A stretch of DNA of 31,912 nt from JBNKZU01 sp050301795 (GTDB lineage Bacteria > Pseudomonadota > Gammaproteobacteria > Thiohalomonadales > Thiohalomonadaceae): assembly GCA_050301795.1 (NCBI GenBank), contig JBNKZU010000022.1:1-31912 (forward strand), written 5' to 3'. The notes below the pieces were generated by a model, which worked only from the letters and a program-made list of their open reading frames with translations, had not been told where the DNA came from and did no database searches. This document shows, one piece after another, positions 24,174-31,912 of this stretch. Both the position numbers and the translations under genes were made by a program. Within the stretch, counting starts at the first letter, position 1, and each line of letters starts with the position of its first letter.

Positions 24174-25808
24174 TTATATATTACAAACAAGCCCGCCAAG
24201 CTTCTCGGTAAGTTTCATGTTTTCGCTGTAATCGACAGGGCAATCAATCACCACCACTGTATTATCTTCAATCGCCTGTCTGATTGTGGGGATAATCTCA
24301 TCTGGAGATTGAATTCTGTAACCTTTAGCGCCAAAACTTTCGGCATATTTCACAAAATCTGGATTATTAAAATCGATGCTACTGGTGCGACCGAATCGCT
24401 TATCCTGATGCCACTTAATCAATCCATATCGTGAATCATTCCAAATCATAATAATGATAGGCGTTCCGATACGCATGGCGGTTTCGATCTCTTGGGAATT
24501 CATTAAAAATCCGGCATCACCGGTAATCGTCATGGCAACACGTTCAGGATGGGCGAGTTTTGCTGCTATTGCACCTGGCACGCCAATTCCCATTGATGCA
24601 AAACCGTTTGAGATAATACAGGTGTTAGGCTCCTTGGCTTGATACATGCGGGCAATCCACATCTTGTGTGCACCAACATCAGAGATAAGAATATCGAAAT
24701 CATCAAGCGCCACACGAACGTCACACAGGATGCGCTGAGGTTTTACCGGAAAACTATTATCTCCACAGGTTGCTCCCAACTCCTCCATCACGGTTTCATG
24801 TAATCGGTAAGCCCAGTTTTCAGCTTTTGGCGTTGCCAATTTTGAGATGTGTTCCAAACCAGAGCGGATATCTCCGACGACACCAACTTCTAACATATAG
24901 TGCTCATCAACCTCCGCAGGAAGCATATCTATATGAATAATCTTGGCGTGGTCATCTGGATTCCAAAGATGGGGATGATACTCAACAAGATCATAACCAA
25001 TACAGATCACAACATCGGCTCTTGAAAAACCACAGCTAATGTAGTCTTTTGCAGCCAGACCGATCGTTCCAAGTGAAAGTGAATTTGAACAGGGCATAAC
25101 ACCCTTCGCCATAAAGGTATTTGCTACCGGAATATTGAGGTTTTGAGCAAAATCACGCACCGCATCTGTCGCGCCAGCACGAATGGCACCATTGCCAACC
25201 ATAATGATTGGGTGGCTTGCCTCAGAGATGATTTTAGAGGCGTATTCAATCTTGTCTTGCGGCGGCACCGGAGGTTTTGCTTTTTGTACCTTTAACGGCT
25301 TTTTTCCTTCAATCTCTTTTTTGGCGATATTCTCAGGGTAATCAATAAAACTACACCCTGGTTTTTCTGAACTGGCGACCTTGAAGGCCTTGCGTACAAT
25401 TTCAGGAACAATATCCGGTTCGCGTATCTGTGCTGCATATTTAGAGATTGGCTCAAACATATTGATTAGATCGAGGATCTGATGACTCTCTTTATGCAAA
25501 CGGTGAGTTGAACCCTGACCGGCAATTGCAATAATCGGTGCGCGATCCATGTTTGCGTCAGCAACACCTGTCACCAGATTGGTTGCCCCAGGACCCAAAG
25601 TGCTTAAACAAACTCCCGGTTTTCCGGTCAAGCGACCATAAACATCTGCCATAAAGGCAGCACCCTGCTCATGACGTGTTGTAATAAACCGGATATCACT
25701 ATCAAGCAGAGCATCCATGACATCAAGGTTCTCTTCGCCAGGAATGCCGAAGATATACTCGACCCCTTCATTCTCAAGACAGCGTACAAATAGCTCAGCA
25801 GATCTCAT
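24174..25808 (-). CDS. Acetolactate synthase-like ThDP enzyme (catabolic type, no small subunit)
   Basis: The 544-residue protein is a full-length ThDP-dependent enzyme of the acetolactate synthase family. The activating glutamate is E47 in TTRHEQGAAFMADVYGR, and the cofactor motif is GDAGFLMNSQEIETAMRIGTP with the metal-binding asparagine in IWND. GPGATNLVTGVADANMD is a typical substrate-channel segment. No ilvN-type regulatory gene follows, and the length is like AlsS rather than IlvB/IlvI. It condenses two pyruvates to acetolactate, or uses another 2-oxoacid; glyoxylate carboligase-type chemistry is a less likely alternative. GGAG lies nine bases before the ATG. It is transcribed away from the redox operon at 26263. 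Confidence 0.87.
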   Translation of the reverse strand: MRSAELFVRCLENEGVEYIFGIPGEENLDVMDALLDSDIRFITTRHEQGAAFMADVYGRLTGKPGVCLSTLGPGATNLVTGVADANMDRAPIIAIAGQGSTHRLHKESHQILDLINMFEPISKYAAQIREPDIVPEIVRKAFKVASSEKPGCSFIDYPENIAKKEIEGKKPLKVQKAKPPVPPQDKIEYASKIISEASHPIIMVGNGAIRAGATDAVRDFAQNLNIPVANTFMAKGVMPCSNSLSLGTIGLAAKDYISCGFSRADVVICIGYDLVEYHPHLWNPDDHAKIIHIDMLPAEVDEHYMLEVGVVGDIRSGLEHISKLATPKAENWAYRLHETVMEELGATCGDNSFPVKPQRILCDVRVALDDFDILISDVGAHKMWIARMYQAKEPNTCIISNGFASMGIGVPGAIAAKLAHPERVAMTITGDAGFLMNSQEIETAMRIGTPIIIMIWNDSRYGLIKWHQDKRFGRTSSIDFNNPDFVKYAESFGAKGYRIQSPDEIIPTIRQAIEDNTVVVIDCPVDYSENMKLTEKLGGLVCNI

Positions 25809-26262
25809 TCTTTACACTCCGAATTATTTATCCGATTCACTTTATTTAGAGATCATGACGATCCATACCAAGCGTTCAGGACACACTATTATTAAATCTC
25901 ATAATACTCTACAGGCTATTATTCGATTAATAGTAACGATTACACCTCATATCTACACTTTTTCAATATATTTATTTCAATAATCTCTATTGGTTCCATC
26001 AAAACACGCACAATTAATGCTGAATTCACACTTCTCATCCATGCTACTACTTTTGAATTAAATTGCTGAATCAGCTCACATTAAGGTAAAAAAAGTTGGT
26101 CATTAAGAAATGGTTTCTGTAATAATCATCTTTAGGGGGAACCTTCCCTGTGATAGCTGACCATCCCGCATAACAAAAAATAATGGGTAGCACATCAACT
26201 GATTTGATGTGGGTCATCTGAACAGACTTAAACACCTAAGCCATTCGCGAAGGGGATGCGAT
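25809..26262. promoter_or_regulatory. Divergent control region between acetolactate synthase and redox operon
   Basis: These 454 bases are AT-rich and contain no gene I can support. Several small inverted repeats crowd the right half: AGAAA/TTTCT (26106-26118), GGGAA/TTCCC with a CC centre (26137-26148), and the 8-bp repeat at 26191-26211 listed separately. No clear sigma-70 pair or FNR box was identified. Promoters for both flanking units must lie here. Confidence 0.5.
26191..26211. repeat. 8-bp inverted repeat before the redox operon
   Basis: CACATCAA (26191-26198) and TTGATGTG (26204-26211) are perfect inverted copies around CTGAT. The right arm contains the ATG at 26209, arguing that this ATG is not the start of the reductase. 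It may be an operator or an mRNA hairpin; the halves face outward compared with an FNR site. Confidence 0.6.
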
Positions 26263-27621
26263 TTGCTAACAAGAATACTACCTTGGGCCATATTTATTGC
26301 GTGGTCTTCAGGATACTTGCTGATCAATCCATCAGCATTGAGCAGTCAATACTGGCTCGCTTTTGATACTGAACATGCCATACATCTACTAGGCTATCTA
26401 CTTATTGGTATCGCAACGAGTTGGGCAATGATCTTTGTCTGGCAACTCCACTTGCGTAACTGCCTGATTATCAGTCAGCTTAAAAATGAGCAGCGACAGT
26501 GGAGTGTTCGTATAGAGCAGATGCAGCAGATCATTAAGGAAGAGGAGCATCCAACCAACGCATGGAATGGCACACGAAAATTTGAGGTTGATAAAAAGGT
26601 TAATGAAGGCGGCTCGGTTGTCTCATTTTACCTCAAGCCACACGACCACAATCCCCTTCCTGGTTATTTACCCGGACAGTATTTGACCTTCCACGTCAAA
26701 TTACCAGATCACGACAAGCCAATAATTCGTTGTTACTCTCTTTCTGACAGCCCTAAAAGTGATCATTACCGTATTTCAATAAAAGCGATTCCGGCACCAA
26801 GAGGAAAGGATGTGCCGCCGGGTCAGATTTCAAACCACTTCCATAATCATATTAACGAAGGTGATTTTCTTGATGTTTCAGCTCCGGCTGGACACTTCTA
26901 TCTAAACTTAAAGCGCGAACAACCTGTTGTGCTTATAGGTGGAGGCATCGGTATTACACCGGTTTTAAGTATGCTCAATGCGATTGTTGAAAGCGGCAGC
27001 AAATTGGAGACGTGGTTCTTCTACGGCGTGAGAAATCGCAATGAGCAGATCATGGCAGAGCATCTCCACGAGATTGCTAATCGTAATGACAATGTTCACC
27101 TTCATCTCTGTTATAGCAATCCTGAGGCAAGCGATCAGTTGAATATTGATTATCACCATGCAGAACGCATCTCAGTGGATCTTTTTAAACGGCTACTCCC
27201 CTCTAGTAACTATGGCTATTATATCTGCGGGCCTGCACCCATGATGCAATCGATCACCAACGATCTCTTTAACTGGGGTGTTCCTGAGGATGATATTCAC
27301 TTTGAAACCTTCGGTCCGGCATCAATTAAAATTGGCACCACAAAAGAGGCGCCTAAAGAAGAAAAGAGCCTGAAAGTCAATTTTCACCTATCAGATAAAA
27401 CCCTTGAATGGAAAGGTGAACATGCCAACCTTCTTGAGTTTGCAGAGGCAAATGGCATAGAAACAAGTTCGGGTTGTCGTTCTGGCAATTGCGGTACATG
27501 TAGTGTCGCCATACGTTCTGGCAAAGTCGATTATGACACTCCTCCAGGAGCGAATATTGAAGAGGGAAGCTGTTTAATGTGTGTCGGAAAACCAAGAAGC
27601 GATCTGGAGTTGGATCTATAA
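26263..27621 (+). CDS. Membrane-anchored FAD/NAD(P)H reductase with C-terminal 2Fe-2S ferredoxin domain
   Basis: I prefer the TTG at 26263, which has AAGGGG seven bases upstream; the ATG at 26209 has no ribosome site and lies in an inverted repeat. The product (452 residues) has two N-terminal transmembrane helices (about 4-22 and 39-61). A short helical linker leads to a ferredoxin-NADP-reductase-type module with FAD motif RCYS (156-159) and nucleotide loop GGGIGITP (226-233). A plant-type 2Fe-2S domain follows, with C405, C410, C413 and C440. Domain order matches HCP reductase (Hcr) and related NADH oxidoreductases, but the membrane anchor is unusual. It would pass electrons from NAD(P)H to a partner at the inner membrane face. 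The next gene begins one base after its stop. Confidence 0.88.
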   Translation: MLTRILPWAIFIAWSSGYLLINPSALSSQYWLAFDTEHAIHLLGYLLIGIATSWAMIFVWQLHLRNCLIISQLKNEQRQWSVRIEQMQQIIKEEEHPTNAWNGTRKFEVDKKVNEGGSVVSFYLKPHDHNPLPGYLPGQYLTFHVKLPDHDKPIIRCYSLSDSPKSDHYRISIKAIPAPRGKDVPPGQISNHFHNHINEGDFLDVSAPAGHFYLNLKREQPVVLIGGGIGITPVLSMLNAIVESGSKLETWFFYGVRNRNEQIMAEHLHEIANRNDNVHLHLCYSNPEASDQLNIDYHHAERISVDLFKRLLPSSNYGYYICGPAPMMQSITNDLFNWGVPEDDIHFETFGPASIKIGTTKEAPKEEKSLKVNFHLSDKTLEWKGEHANLLEFAEANGIETSSGCRSGNCGTCSVAIRSGKVDYDTPPGANIEEGSCLMCVGKPRSDLELDL

Positions 27622-27622
27622 G

Positions 27623-28606
27623 ATGCTCTCTCGATTAATCGTGCTACTTTCACTGTTTGTTCCTCTTTCGTTACAGGCTCTTCCCCTTCCTGAAAAGGTG
27701 ATGGGTACTGAAGAGTGTGCCGAGTGTCATGAAGATGAGGTGTTTATTTGGAAGAAAACCCGCCATTTTAAAACCTTCCATGAAACAGCTCGCCGCTCTA
27801 AAGGACGAGAGATCGCAAAAGATATGAAGGTTCGTAACCCAACCACATCTAAACTATGTGGAAAATGTCATTTCACTCAACAGCTTGTGAACGGAAAGAT
27901 AAAAGCGATCTCAGGCGTTAGCTGTGAGTCTTGTCACGGAGCAGCAAAAGATTGGATGGATATTCATAGCGACTATGGCGGTAAAGATGTTAAACGGGAT
28001 GCAGAAACGGCTGAACATAAAATTGAACGCACCAAACAGTCACTAGCAGCAGGAATGATAAAGCCTGAAAACATCTATGCCTTGGCAAAGAACTGTTTGC
28101 AGTGCCATCTTGTGCCTCACGAGACACTGGTCAATAACAGTAAACATAAAGCCGGTAGTGAATTTGAACTGGTAACGTGGTCTCAAGGACGCAATCGTCA
28201 TAATTTTCATCGCTCAGACAGTGGTAAAGAGAATATCGAATCTGATCAGAACAGAAAGCGAATTCTATATATAACTGGTCAGCTTGTTGAAATGGAGCTC
28301 GTGCTTCACGCCTTAAGCAAGGCGACTAAAGAAGATAAGTATTCAAAAGCAATTATTGAACGTGCTTATGAGATAAAACAACGTGTAACCACGATTGCAA
28401 AGCAGCTTCAAAGTAAAGAAATATTTAAACTAATAGATATTTTCAATACCGCCGAATTAACGATTAACCAAGGTGAGGCTTTAATACAGATCGCCACAAA
28501 GATATCGCCTTTAATTGAACAGTTCACCTCAAATCATGATGGTAAAGATTGGGAAATATTAGATTCTCTGATCCCAAGTGAAAACAAGGGGTTCCCGGCA
28601 CGCTAA
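27623..28606 (+). CDS. Exported tetraheme cytochrome c, c554-like
   Basis: The ATG at 27623 starts a clean signal peptide (about 1-19); an upstream frame from 27581 would overlap the reductase and bury that signal. The 327-residue product has four CXXCH heme sites: C32-H36, C79-H83, C101-H105 and C158-H162. GTEECAECHEDEVFIWKKTRHFKTF resembles the cytochrome c554 family, whose members carry electrons in the periplasm, for example from hydroxylamine oxidoreductase. The C-terminal 125 residues lack hemes and look helical, possibly a docking domain. No hydroxylamine oxidoreductase gene is in the window. It sits inside the redox operon and probably exchanges electrons with the cytochrome at 31199. 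Confidence 0.88.
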   Translation: MLSRLIVLLSLFVPLSLQALPLPEKVMGTEECAECHEDEVFIWKKTRHFKTFHETARRSKGREIAKDMKVRNPTTSKLCGKCHFTQQLVNGKIKAISGVSCESCHGAAKDWMDIHSDYGGKDVKRDAETAEHKIERTKQSLAAGMIKPENIYALAKNCLQCHLVPHETLVNNSKHKAGSEFELVTWSQGRNRHNFHRSDSGKENIESDQNRKRILYITGQLVEMELVLHALSKATKEDKYSKAIIERAYEIKQRVTTIAKQLQSKEIFKLIDIFNTAELTINQGEALIQIATKISPLIEQFTSNHDGKDWEILDSLIPSENKGFPAR

Positions 28607-28615
28607 TGATCATTA
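28604..28615. repeat. 12-bp perfect palindrome inside the redox operon
   Basis: TAATGATCATTA is its own reverse complement and spans the cytochrome stop codon. It lies 25 bases before the start of the next gene. It has no loop, so it is more likely a protein-binding site than a hairpin, or chance in AT-rich DNA. Confidence 0.4.
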
Positions 28616-28640
28616 ATCATACTTTAAAGGGAGGAGCATT

Positions 28641-30368
28641 ATGGAGGTAGCGATTATGTCGAGACCTCAACGCTGGGATCAACCTTTTGATCCGATGATG
28701 AATGACGCATCGATCGATCTCGTTCTCTCGTCTCCTCCATTTAATACGATTGACGCCAGTGCATTCCCTAAAAACACCTCTCTTAGAGAGATCGTCAGAA
28801 ACGATATTCGAATTATTGATGCCAAACGTGGCGATATCATCATGAGACATGGTGATTATGGTAGCTCAGCCTATGTCATTATTAGCGGAAGTGTTCGTGT
28901 CAATTTTTTTCCTGACCTTATTCAGGATGACATTTTAGGTATCAAAAAATATCAACCTAAAGGCATTAAGGCGCTATTCGCGCAACTCTTTAACACGAAT
29001 AAACCCCCTGAGGTTCGCAAGATTAAGGCTAGTGCCCCGATGATTGTACCTGTCGGCGAAGGTAGCGATAAGAGTTATCGAATGGCAATCGCCAATGTTG
29101 ATCAAGTACTTGACAATTATCACACGGTACAACTTGAGAGTGGCATTCTTTTTGGTGAGATTGCGGCATTAACCCGGTCGCCAAGAACAGCAACTGTCTT
29201 TGCAGATGTCTCAACAAAACTGATAGAGATCCGCTGGCAAGGATTACGTGACATTCGTCGATATGACAAAGCATTTCGAGAGACGATTGACCAACTCTAT
29301 CGTGAACGTAGTCTTGAGGTTCAACTCAAAGAGTCACCGATACTTCAACATTTGGACGATCAAAAACTCAAACTACTGACATCACATATTATTTTTGATA
29401 CCTATGGTGAGTTCGACTGGAATATCGGCTTCACTCGTGGTCAGTCAAATGAACACAGCAATCCAATTCAGGATGAGCCACTTATCGTTACTGAAGGAGA
29501 CTATCTTGATTATCTCTTTTTGATTGGATCTGGCTTTGGTCGGGTAAGCCAAAAAGTTAATCATGGTCATAAGACACTCTCCTATTTGCGGCGTGGCGAC
29601 TGTTTTGGCCTCGAAGAGATTATTGCCTCCACGAAGACTAAAAAAGAGGGTTTCACCAGAGAGAATTGTTATCACTACTCATTAAGAGCCTTGGGCTATG
29701 TCGATGTATTGAAGATTCCAACAAAAATCGTCAAAGAGTTAATACTGCCAGGTCTACCAAAGAACCTGCACTCCCCTACGCACAGACTGCTATTGACCCA
29801 TGGTCGTGAGCGAAATGAAAACAAGAAACGTGGTGTTGATTCGAATGTGCTTGAGCTAATTGTCGAAAATCGTTTTATCAACGCGACCTCAGCAATGGCG
29901 ATCGATACTGAACTATGTGTCGGGTGTGACGAGTGTGTACGAGCATGTGCGTTAGCTCATAGCAATAATCCAAGATTTATTCGTCATGGTACGAGAATAG
30001 AGCAATACCTCATTACGAACGCTTGCATGCACTGTGTTGATCCTGTGTGCATGATCGGATGTCCAACCGGGGCAATTCAGCGTGATCCACATCAGGGTCA
30101 GGTTATTATTAATGATAGCTGCTGTATCGGCTGTGCTACATGTGCTCAAAGCTGTCCATACAACAATATTCGAATGGTGACCATAAGAGATGAAAACGGT
30201 CATCTGTTAATTGATGAAATGACTCATGCGCCAATAATGAAGGCGACAAAATGCGATCTGTGCCGTGATCAACGAGTTACTCCTGCTTGTGAACATGCGT
30301 GTCCGCATGAAGCGCTACGACGAGTAGATCTGTCTCATTTTAGCGAGATTCGAGGGTGGTTTATATAA
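28641..30368 (+). CDS. Cyclic-nucleotide-binding domains fused to a four-cluster 4Fe-4S ferredoxin domain
   Basis: GGGAGGAG just before the ATG fixes the start. The 575-residue product has no signal peptide and should be cytoplasmic. Residues about 55-220 form a cyclic-nucleotide-binding module interrupted by an insertion at about 92-165; its phosphate-binding cassette FGEIAALTRSPRTATV (171-186) has E173 and R182 in the spacing seen in protein kinase A. Residues about 232-365 look like a second, degenerate module lacking these residues. From 426 on come four clusters as in DmsB/HybA subunits: C426/429/432/436, C462/465/470/474, C495/498/501/505 and C538/541/550/554. It is likely an electron-transfer subunit gated by, or sensing, a cyclic nucleotide. 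The membrane gene follows with no gap. Confidence 0.88.
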   Translation: MEVAIMSRPQRWDQPFDPMMNDASIDLVLSSPPFNTIDASAFPKNTSLREIVRNDIRIIDAKRGDIIMRHGDYGSSAYVIISGSVRVNFFPDLIQDDILGIKKYQPKGIKALFAQLFNTNKPPEVRKIKASAPMIVPVGEGSDKSYRMAIANVDQVLDNYHTVQLESGILFGEIAALTRSPRTATVFADVSTKLIEIRWQGLRDIRRYDKAFRETIDQLYRERSLEVQLKESPILQHLDDQKLKLLTSHIIFDTYGEFDWNIGFTRGQSNEHSNPIQDEPLIVTEGDYLDYLFLIGSGFGRVSQKVNHGHKTLSYLRRGDCFGLEEIIASTKTKKEGFTRENCYHYSLRALGYVDVLKIPTKIVKELILPGLPKNLHSPTHRLLLTHGRERNENKKRGVDSNVLELIVENRFINATSAMAIDTELCVGCDECVRACALAHSNNPRFIRHGTRIEQYLITNACMHCVDPVCMIGCPTGAIQRDPHQGQVIINDSCCIGCATCAQSCPYNNIRMVTIRDENGHLLIDEMTHAPIMKATKCDLCRDQRVTPACEHACPHEALRRVDLSHFSEIRGWFI

Positions 30369-31184
30369 ATGTATAGCTTTATCACTCTTAAACGAGTTGT
30401 TGGTGTTTTATTGGTTATTTCGGCCACTTTATCTGTGATCGTTATCAACCAAAAACTTCAGCTCCAACTCAAATTCAGCTCTGAATATAGTGGATGGTTA
30501 CTTGGTACACTGATTGTATTACTGTCACTTTATAATCTACGCAAACGAGTACCGTTCTTACCTTTAGGCGACAATAGATTCTGGATGCAACTCCATATTT
30601 ATACAGGGTTATTTGTTGCTATCGTGTTTTATATCCATACTTCCTCACTCTGGCCTAATGGACAAATGGAACGATGGATGGCAATCACTTTTATGGTTGT
30701 TGTATTAAGTGGTGTTATCGGTTTGATTCTATATCGTGTTATACCACCACAACTGTCTTTGCATGATGAGACCATCATCTTTGAGCGGATCCCTGCGCTA
30801 CGTTGGCAGATCAAAAAACAGATCGATGATCTCGTGCAACAATCCATTGAGCAGGAGCGCTCAACCACGATTGCAGACTTTTATCGCAGACGCTTATTAA
30901 AGTTCATTTCAAGCACCTCTATCCCCTATAGTTATTTTTCTGATGTCCATCAAACCATGCAGCGTTGGGATGGTCGGTTTACAACCATGAAAAGATATCT
31001 TAATCCACAGGAGCTAGAACTGTTTGAACAGATTGTTACCCTCACGCATCAAAAGATTGAGCTCGATTATCAATACATTAACCAGCGTTTAATGAAGATA
31101 TGGTTATTTGTCCACGTCCCTCTTACGCTTAGTCTATTGTTATTGATTGTTTTACACATCATCATCGTCTATGCGTACCTATAG
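30369..31184 (+). CDS. Membrane protein, predicted diheme cytochrome b
   Basis: The ATG abuts the TAA of the upstream gene. The 271-residue protein has about five hydrophobic helices (9-26, 42-56, 72-91, 103-124, 244-270) and a roughly 120-residue soluble loop between the fourth and fifth. Helix 3 has H76 and H90, helix 5 has H249 and H263: both pairs are H-X13-H, the spacing by which two helices hold two stacked b hemes across a membrane. I do not recognise a named family. Context (ferredoxin subunit upstream, multiheme cytochrome downstream) fits a transmembrane heme wire. The heme count is inference from histidine spacing. Confidence 0.72.
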   Translation: MYSFITLKRVVGVLLVISATLSVIVINQKLQLQLKFSSEYSGWLLGTLIVLLSLYNLRKRVPFLPLGDNRFWMQLHIYTGLFVAIVFYIHTSSLWPNGQMERWMAITFMVVVLSGVIGLILYRVIPPQLSLHDETIIFERIPALRWQIKKQIDDLVQQSIEQERSTTIADFYRRRLLKFISSTSIPYSYFSDVHQTMQRWDGRFTTMKRYLNPQELELFEQIVTLTHQKIELDYQYINQRLMKIWLFVHVPLTLSLLLLIVLHIIIVYAYL

Positions 31185-31198
31185 GTGAAACGATAACC

Positions 31199-31912
31199 AT
31201 GTCAATTCAGGATACACATCACGACAAGAGTCACTATGAAAGACCGACACGCACCTGGGTTTGCGGACGAAGCAATCAGAGCGGCGCCTGTTCTCATGGC
31301 CCTGATCATCATGGTAACTGCCAGACAACACATGAGTGCAATCCGGTTAAACAGAATGATCGTTACTACTGTACACGAAACCCACAATGTAACGACGGTC
31401 CAAAACCTGATGGAAAATGTAGCCGACCTCGAACAGCGTGCAGTCCAGTATTAGGGAGACTTGCGTTAAGACAGCGCTTTTCTTACTGGATGGCGCTGTT
31501 AACAATTGGGATTATTGTAGTTGCTATGGCGGGCGATCAATTCCTGAACCGTATCTCACCAGGAGAATTAAGTTCACAACATGCGGCACTAAAAGATGAG
31601 TGCTCCTCCTGCCATACCCAACACCCTGATTCACTCTTAGGATTGATTAGCGCTTCATTTACACTGGTTGATCCAAAGCAAGCGACTCAAAAATGTACTA
31701 AATGCCATACACTGAATAACAAGCCGTTATTAGCGCATAATCAATTCGAAGATGATCCTAAAAAGCATATCTCCATAACCTCTTGTCAACAGTGTCATAA
31801 AGAACATAAGGGAGAGCCACTGAAAGACCTGGCGATTAAAAACCACAGTTGTCGTGCATGTCATAGCGACATAAAAAACAGTGGAATGCGGGATCACCCT
31901 AAGTTTAAGGAC
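31199..31912 (+). CDS. Membrane-anchored multiheme cytochrome c with Cys-rich N-terminal domain (3' part outside window)
   Basis: From the ATG at 31199 (AGGTGA ten bases upstream) the frame stays open for 238 codons to the window end. Residues 1-90 are cytoplasmic by topology and hold eight cysteines (C22, C31, C41, C47, C58, C64, C74, C81). One transmembrane helix follows (about 96-112), then a periplasmic part with four CXXCH sites so far: C135-H139, C166-H170, C196-H200 and C218-H222. The heme region looks like a c3/c7-type or NrfB/NapC-like multiheme chain. The eight cysteines could hold two metal or Fe-S clusters. The gene is 14 bases after the cytochrome b gene and completes a path from cytoplasm to periplasm. 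Total heme number is unknown. Confidence 0.82.
   Translation, partial: MSIQDTHHDKSHYERPTRTWVCGRSNQSGACSHGPDHHGNCQTTHECNPVKQNDRYYCTRNPQCNDGPKPDGKCSRPRTACSPVLGRLALRQRFSYWMALLTIGIIVVAMAGDQFLNRISPGELSSQHAALKDECSSCHTQHPDSLLGLISASFTLVDPKQATQKCTKCHTLNNKPLLAHNQFEDDPKKHISITSCQQCHKEHKGEPLKDLAIKNHSCRACHSDIKNSGMRDHPKFKD

Noticed and set aside
26149..26164. Possible CRP site (TGTGA half at 26149-26153)
   Set aside because: The second half, TCACA after six bases, is absent.
27581..27622. Upstream start for the tetraheme cytochrome
   Set aside because: Would overlap the reductase gene and place 14 residues before the signal peptide.
28656..28658. Second ATG as start of the cNMP-ferredoxin gene
   Set aside because: The GGGAGGAG site is correctly spaced for 28641, not for 28656.
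31236..31454. 72-codon plus-strand open frame
   Set aside because: Overlaps in another frame the long open frame from 31199 that carries the CXXCH motifs and runs to the window end.
1..31912. CRISPR array, tRNA, rRNA or intact insertion sequence
   Set aside because: None seen on reading; no regularly spaced repeats, no complete transposase and no rRNA-like stretches.

Overview
The window reads as chromosomal DNA of a gammaproteobacterium. The evidence is ubiquinone synthesis (ubiG) next to an mtaD-type amidohydrolase and a MupP/Gph phosphatase, and the gammaproteobacterial run rnm/yciV - yciO - M50 protease - trpS - scpA - scpB - rluB. A pyruvate:ferredoxin oxidoreductase and several multiheme cytochromes suggest an organism with low-oxygen or chemolithotrophic metabolism. 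The species cannot be named from the sequence alone. No tRNA, rRNA, CRISPR array, intact insertion sequence or prophage gene was seen.

Layout. (1) 1-2886, + strand: a tight housekeeping run (mtaD end, ubiG, HAD phosphatase, rmuC). The phosphatase appears to start at an ATT codon. (2) 2887-10961: apparently inserted material, because yciK, often a close neighbour of the ubiG/phosphatase pair, lies only at 11058. It holds a stand-alone AAA/DUF4143 ATPase with a possibly leaderless promoter, the remnant of a REP-associated transposase, a TesA-like SGNH lipoprotein, and a two-gene pyruvate oxidation operon. That operon is a GltD-like flavoprotein fused to 4Fe-4S domains, overlapping nifJ, with a hairpin over the nifJ ribosome binding site and a strong UUCG terminator. 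(3) 11058-15894: yciK (+), then minus-strand genes for a zinc-ribbon K+ channel, a nucleoside deaminase, an EndoIII-like glycosylase and MetY, then a NifX-like protein (+) convergent with cspA (-). (4) 15895-24100, minus strand: cspA leader and promoter, rluB, scpB, scpA, trpS, M50 protease, yciO, rnm, a Dph6-like ATPase, and a secreted hydrolase-like/TlpA fusion. (5) 24174-25808, minus strand: a catabolic-type acetolactate synthase.

(6) 26263-31912 and beyond, + strand, is the most unusual part. Five closely packed genes encode a membrane-anchored FAD/NAD(P)H/2Fe-2S reductase, an exported tetraheme c554-type cytochrome, a protein fusing two cyclic-nucleotide-binding modules to a four-cluster ferredoxin domain, a membrane protein with two H-X13-H pairs as expected for a diheme cytochrome b, and a membrane-anchored multiheme cytochrome with an eight-cysteine N-terminal domain that runs off the window end. 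Together they look like a transmembrane electron-transfer chain between cytoplasmic NAD(P)H or ferredoxin and periplasmic hemes, with a possible cyclic-nucleotide input. I do not recognise it as a named system.
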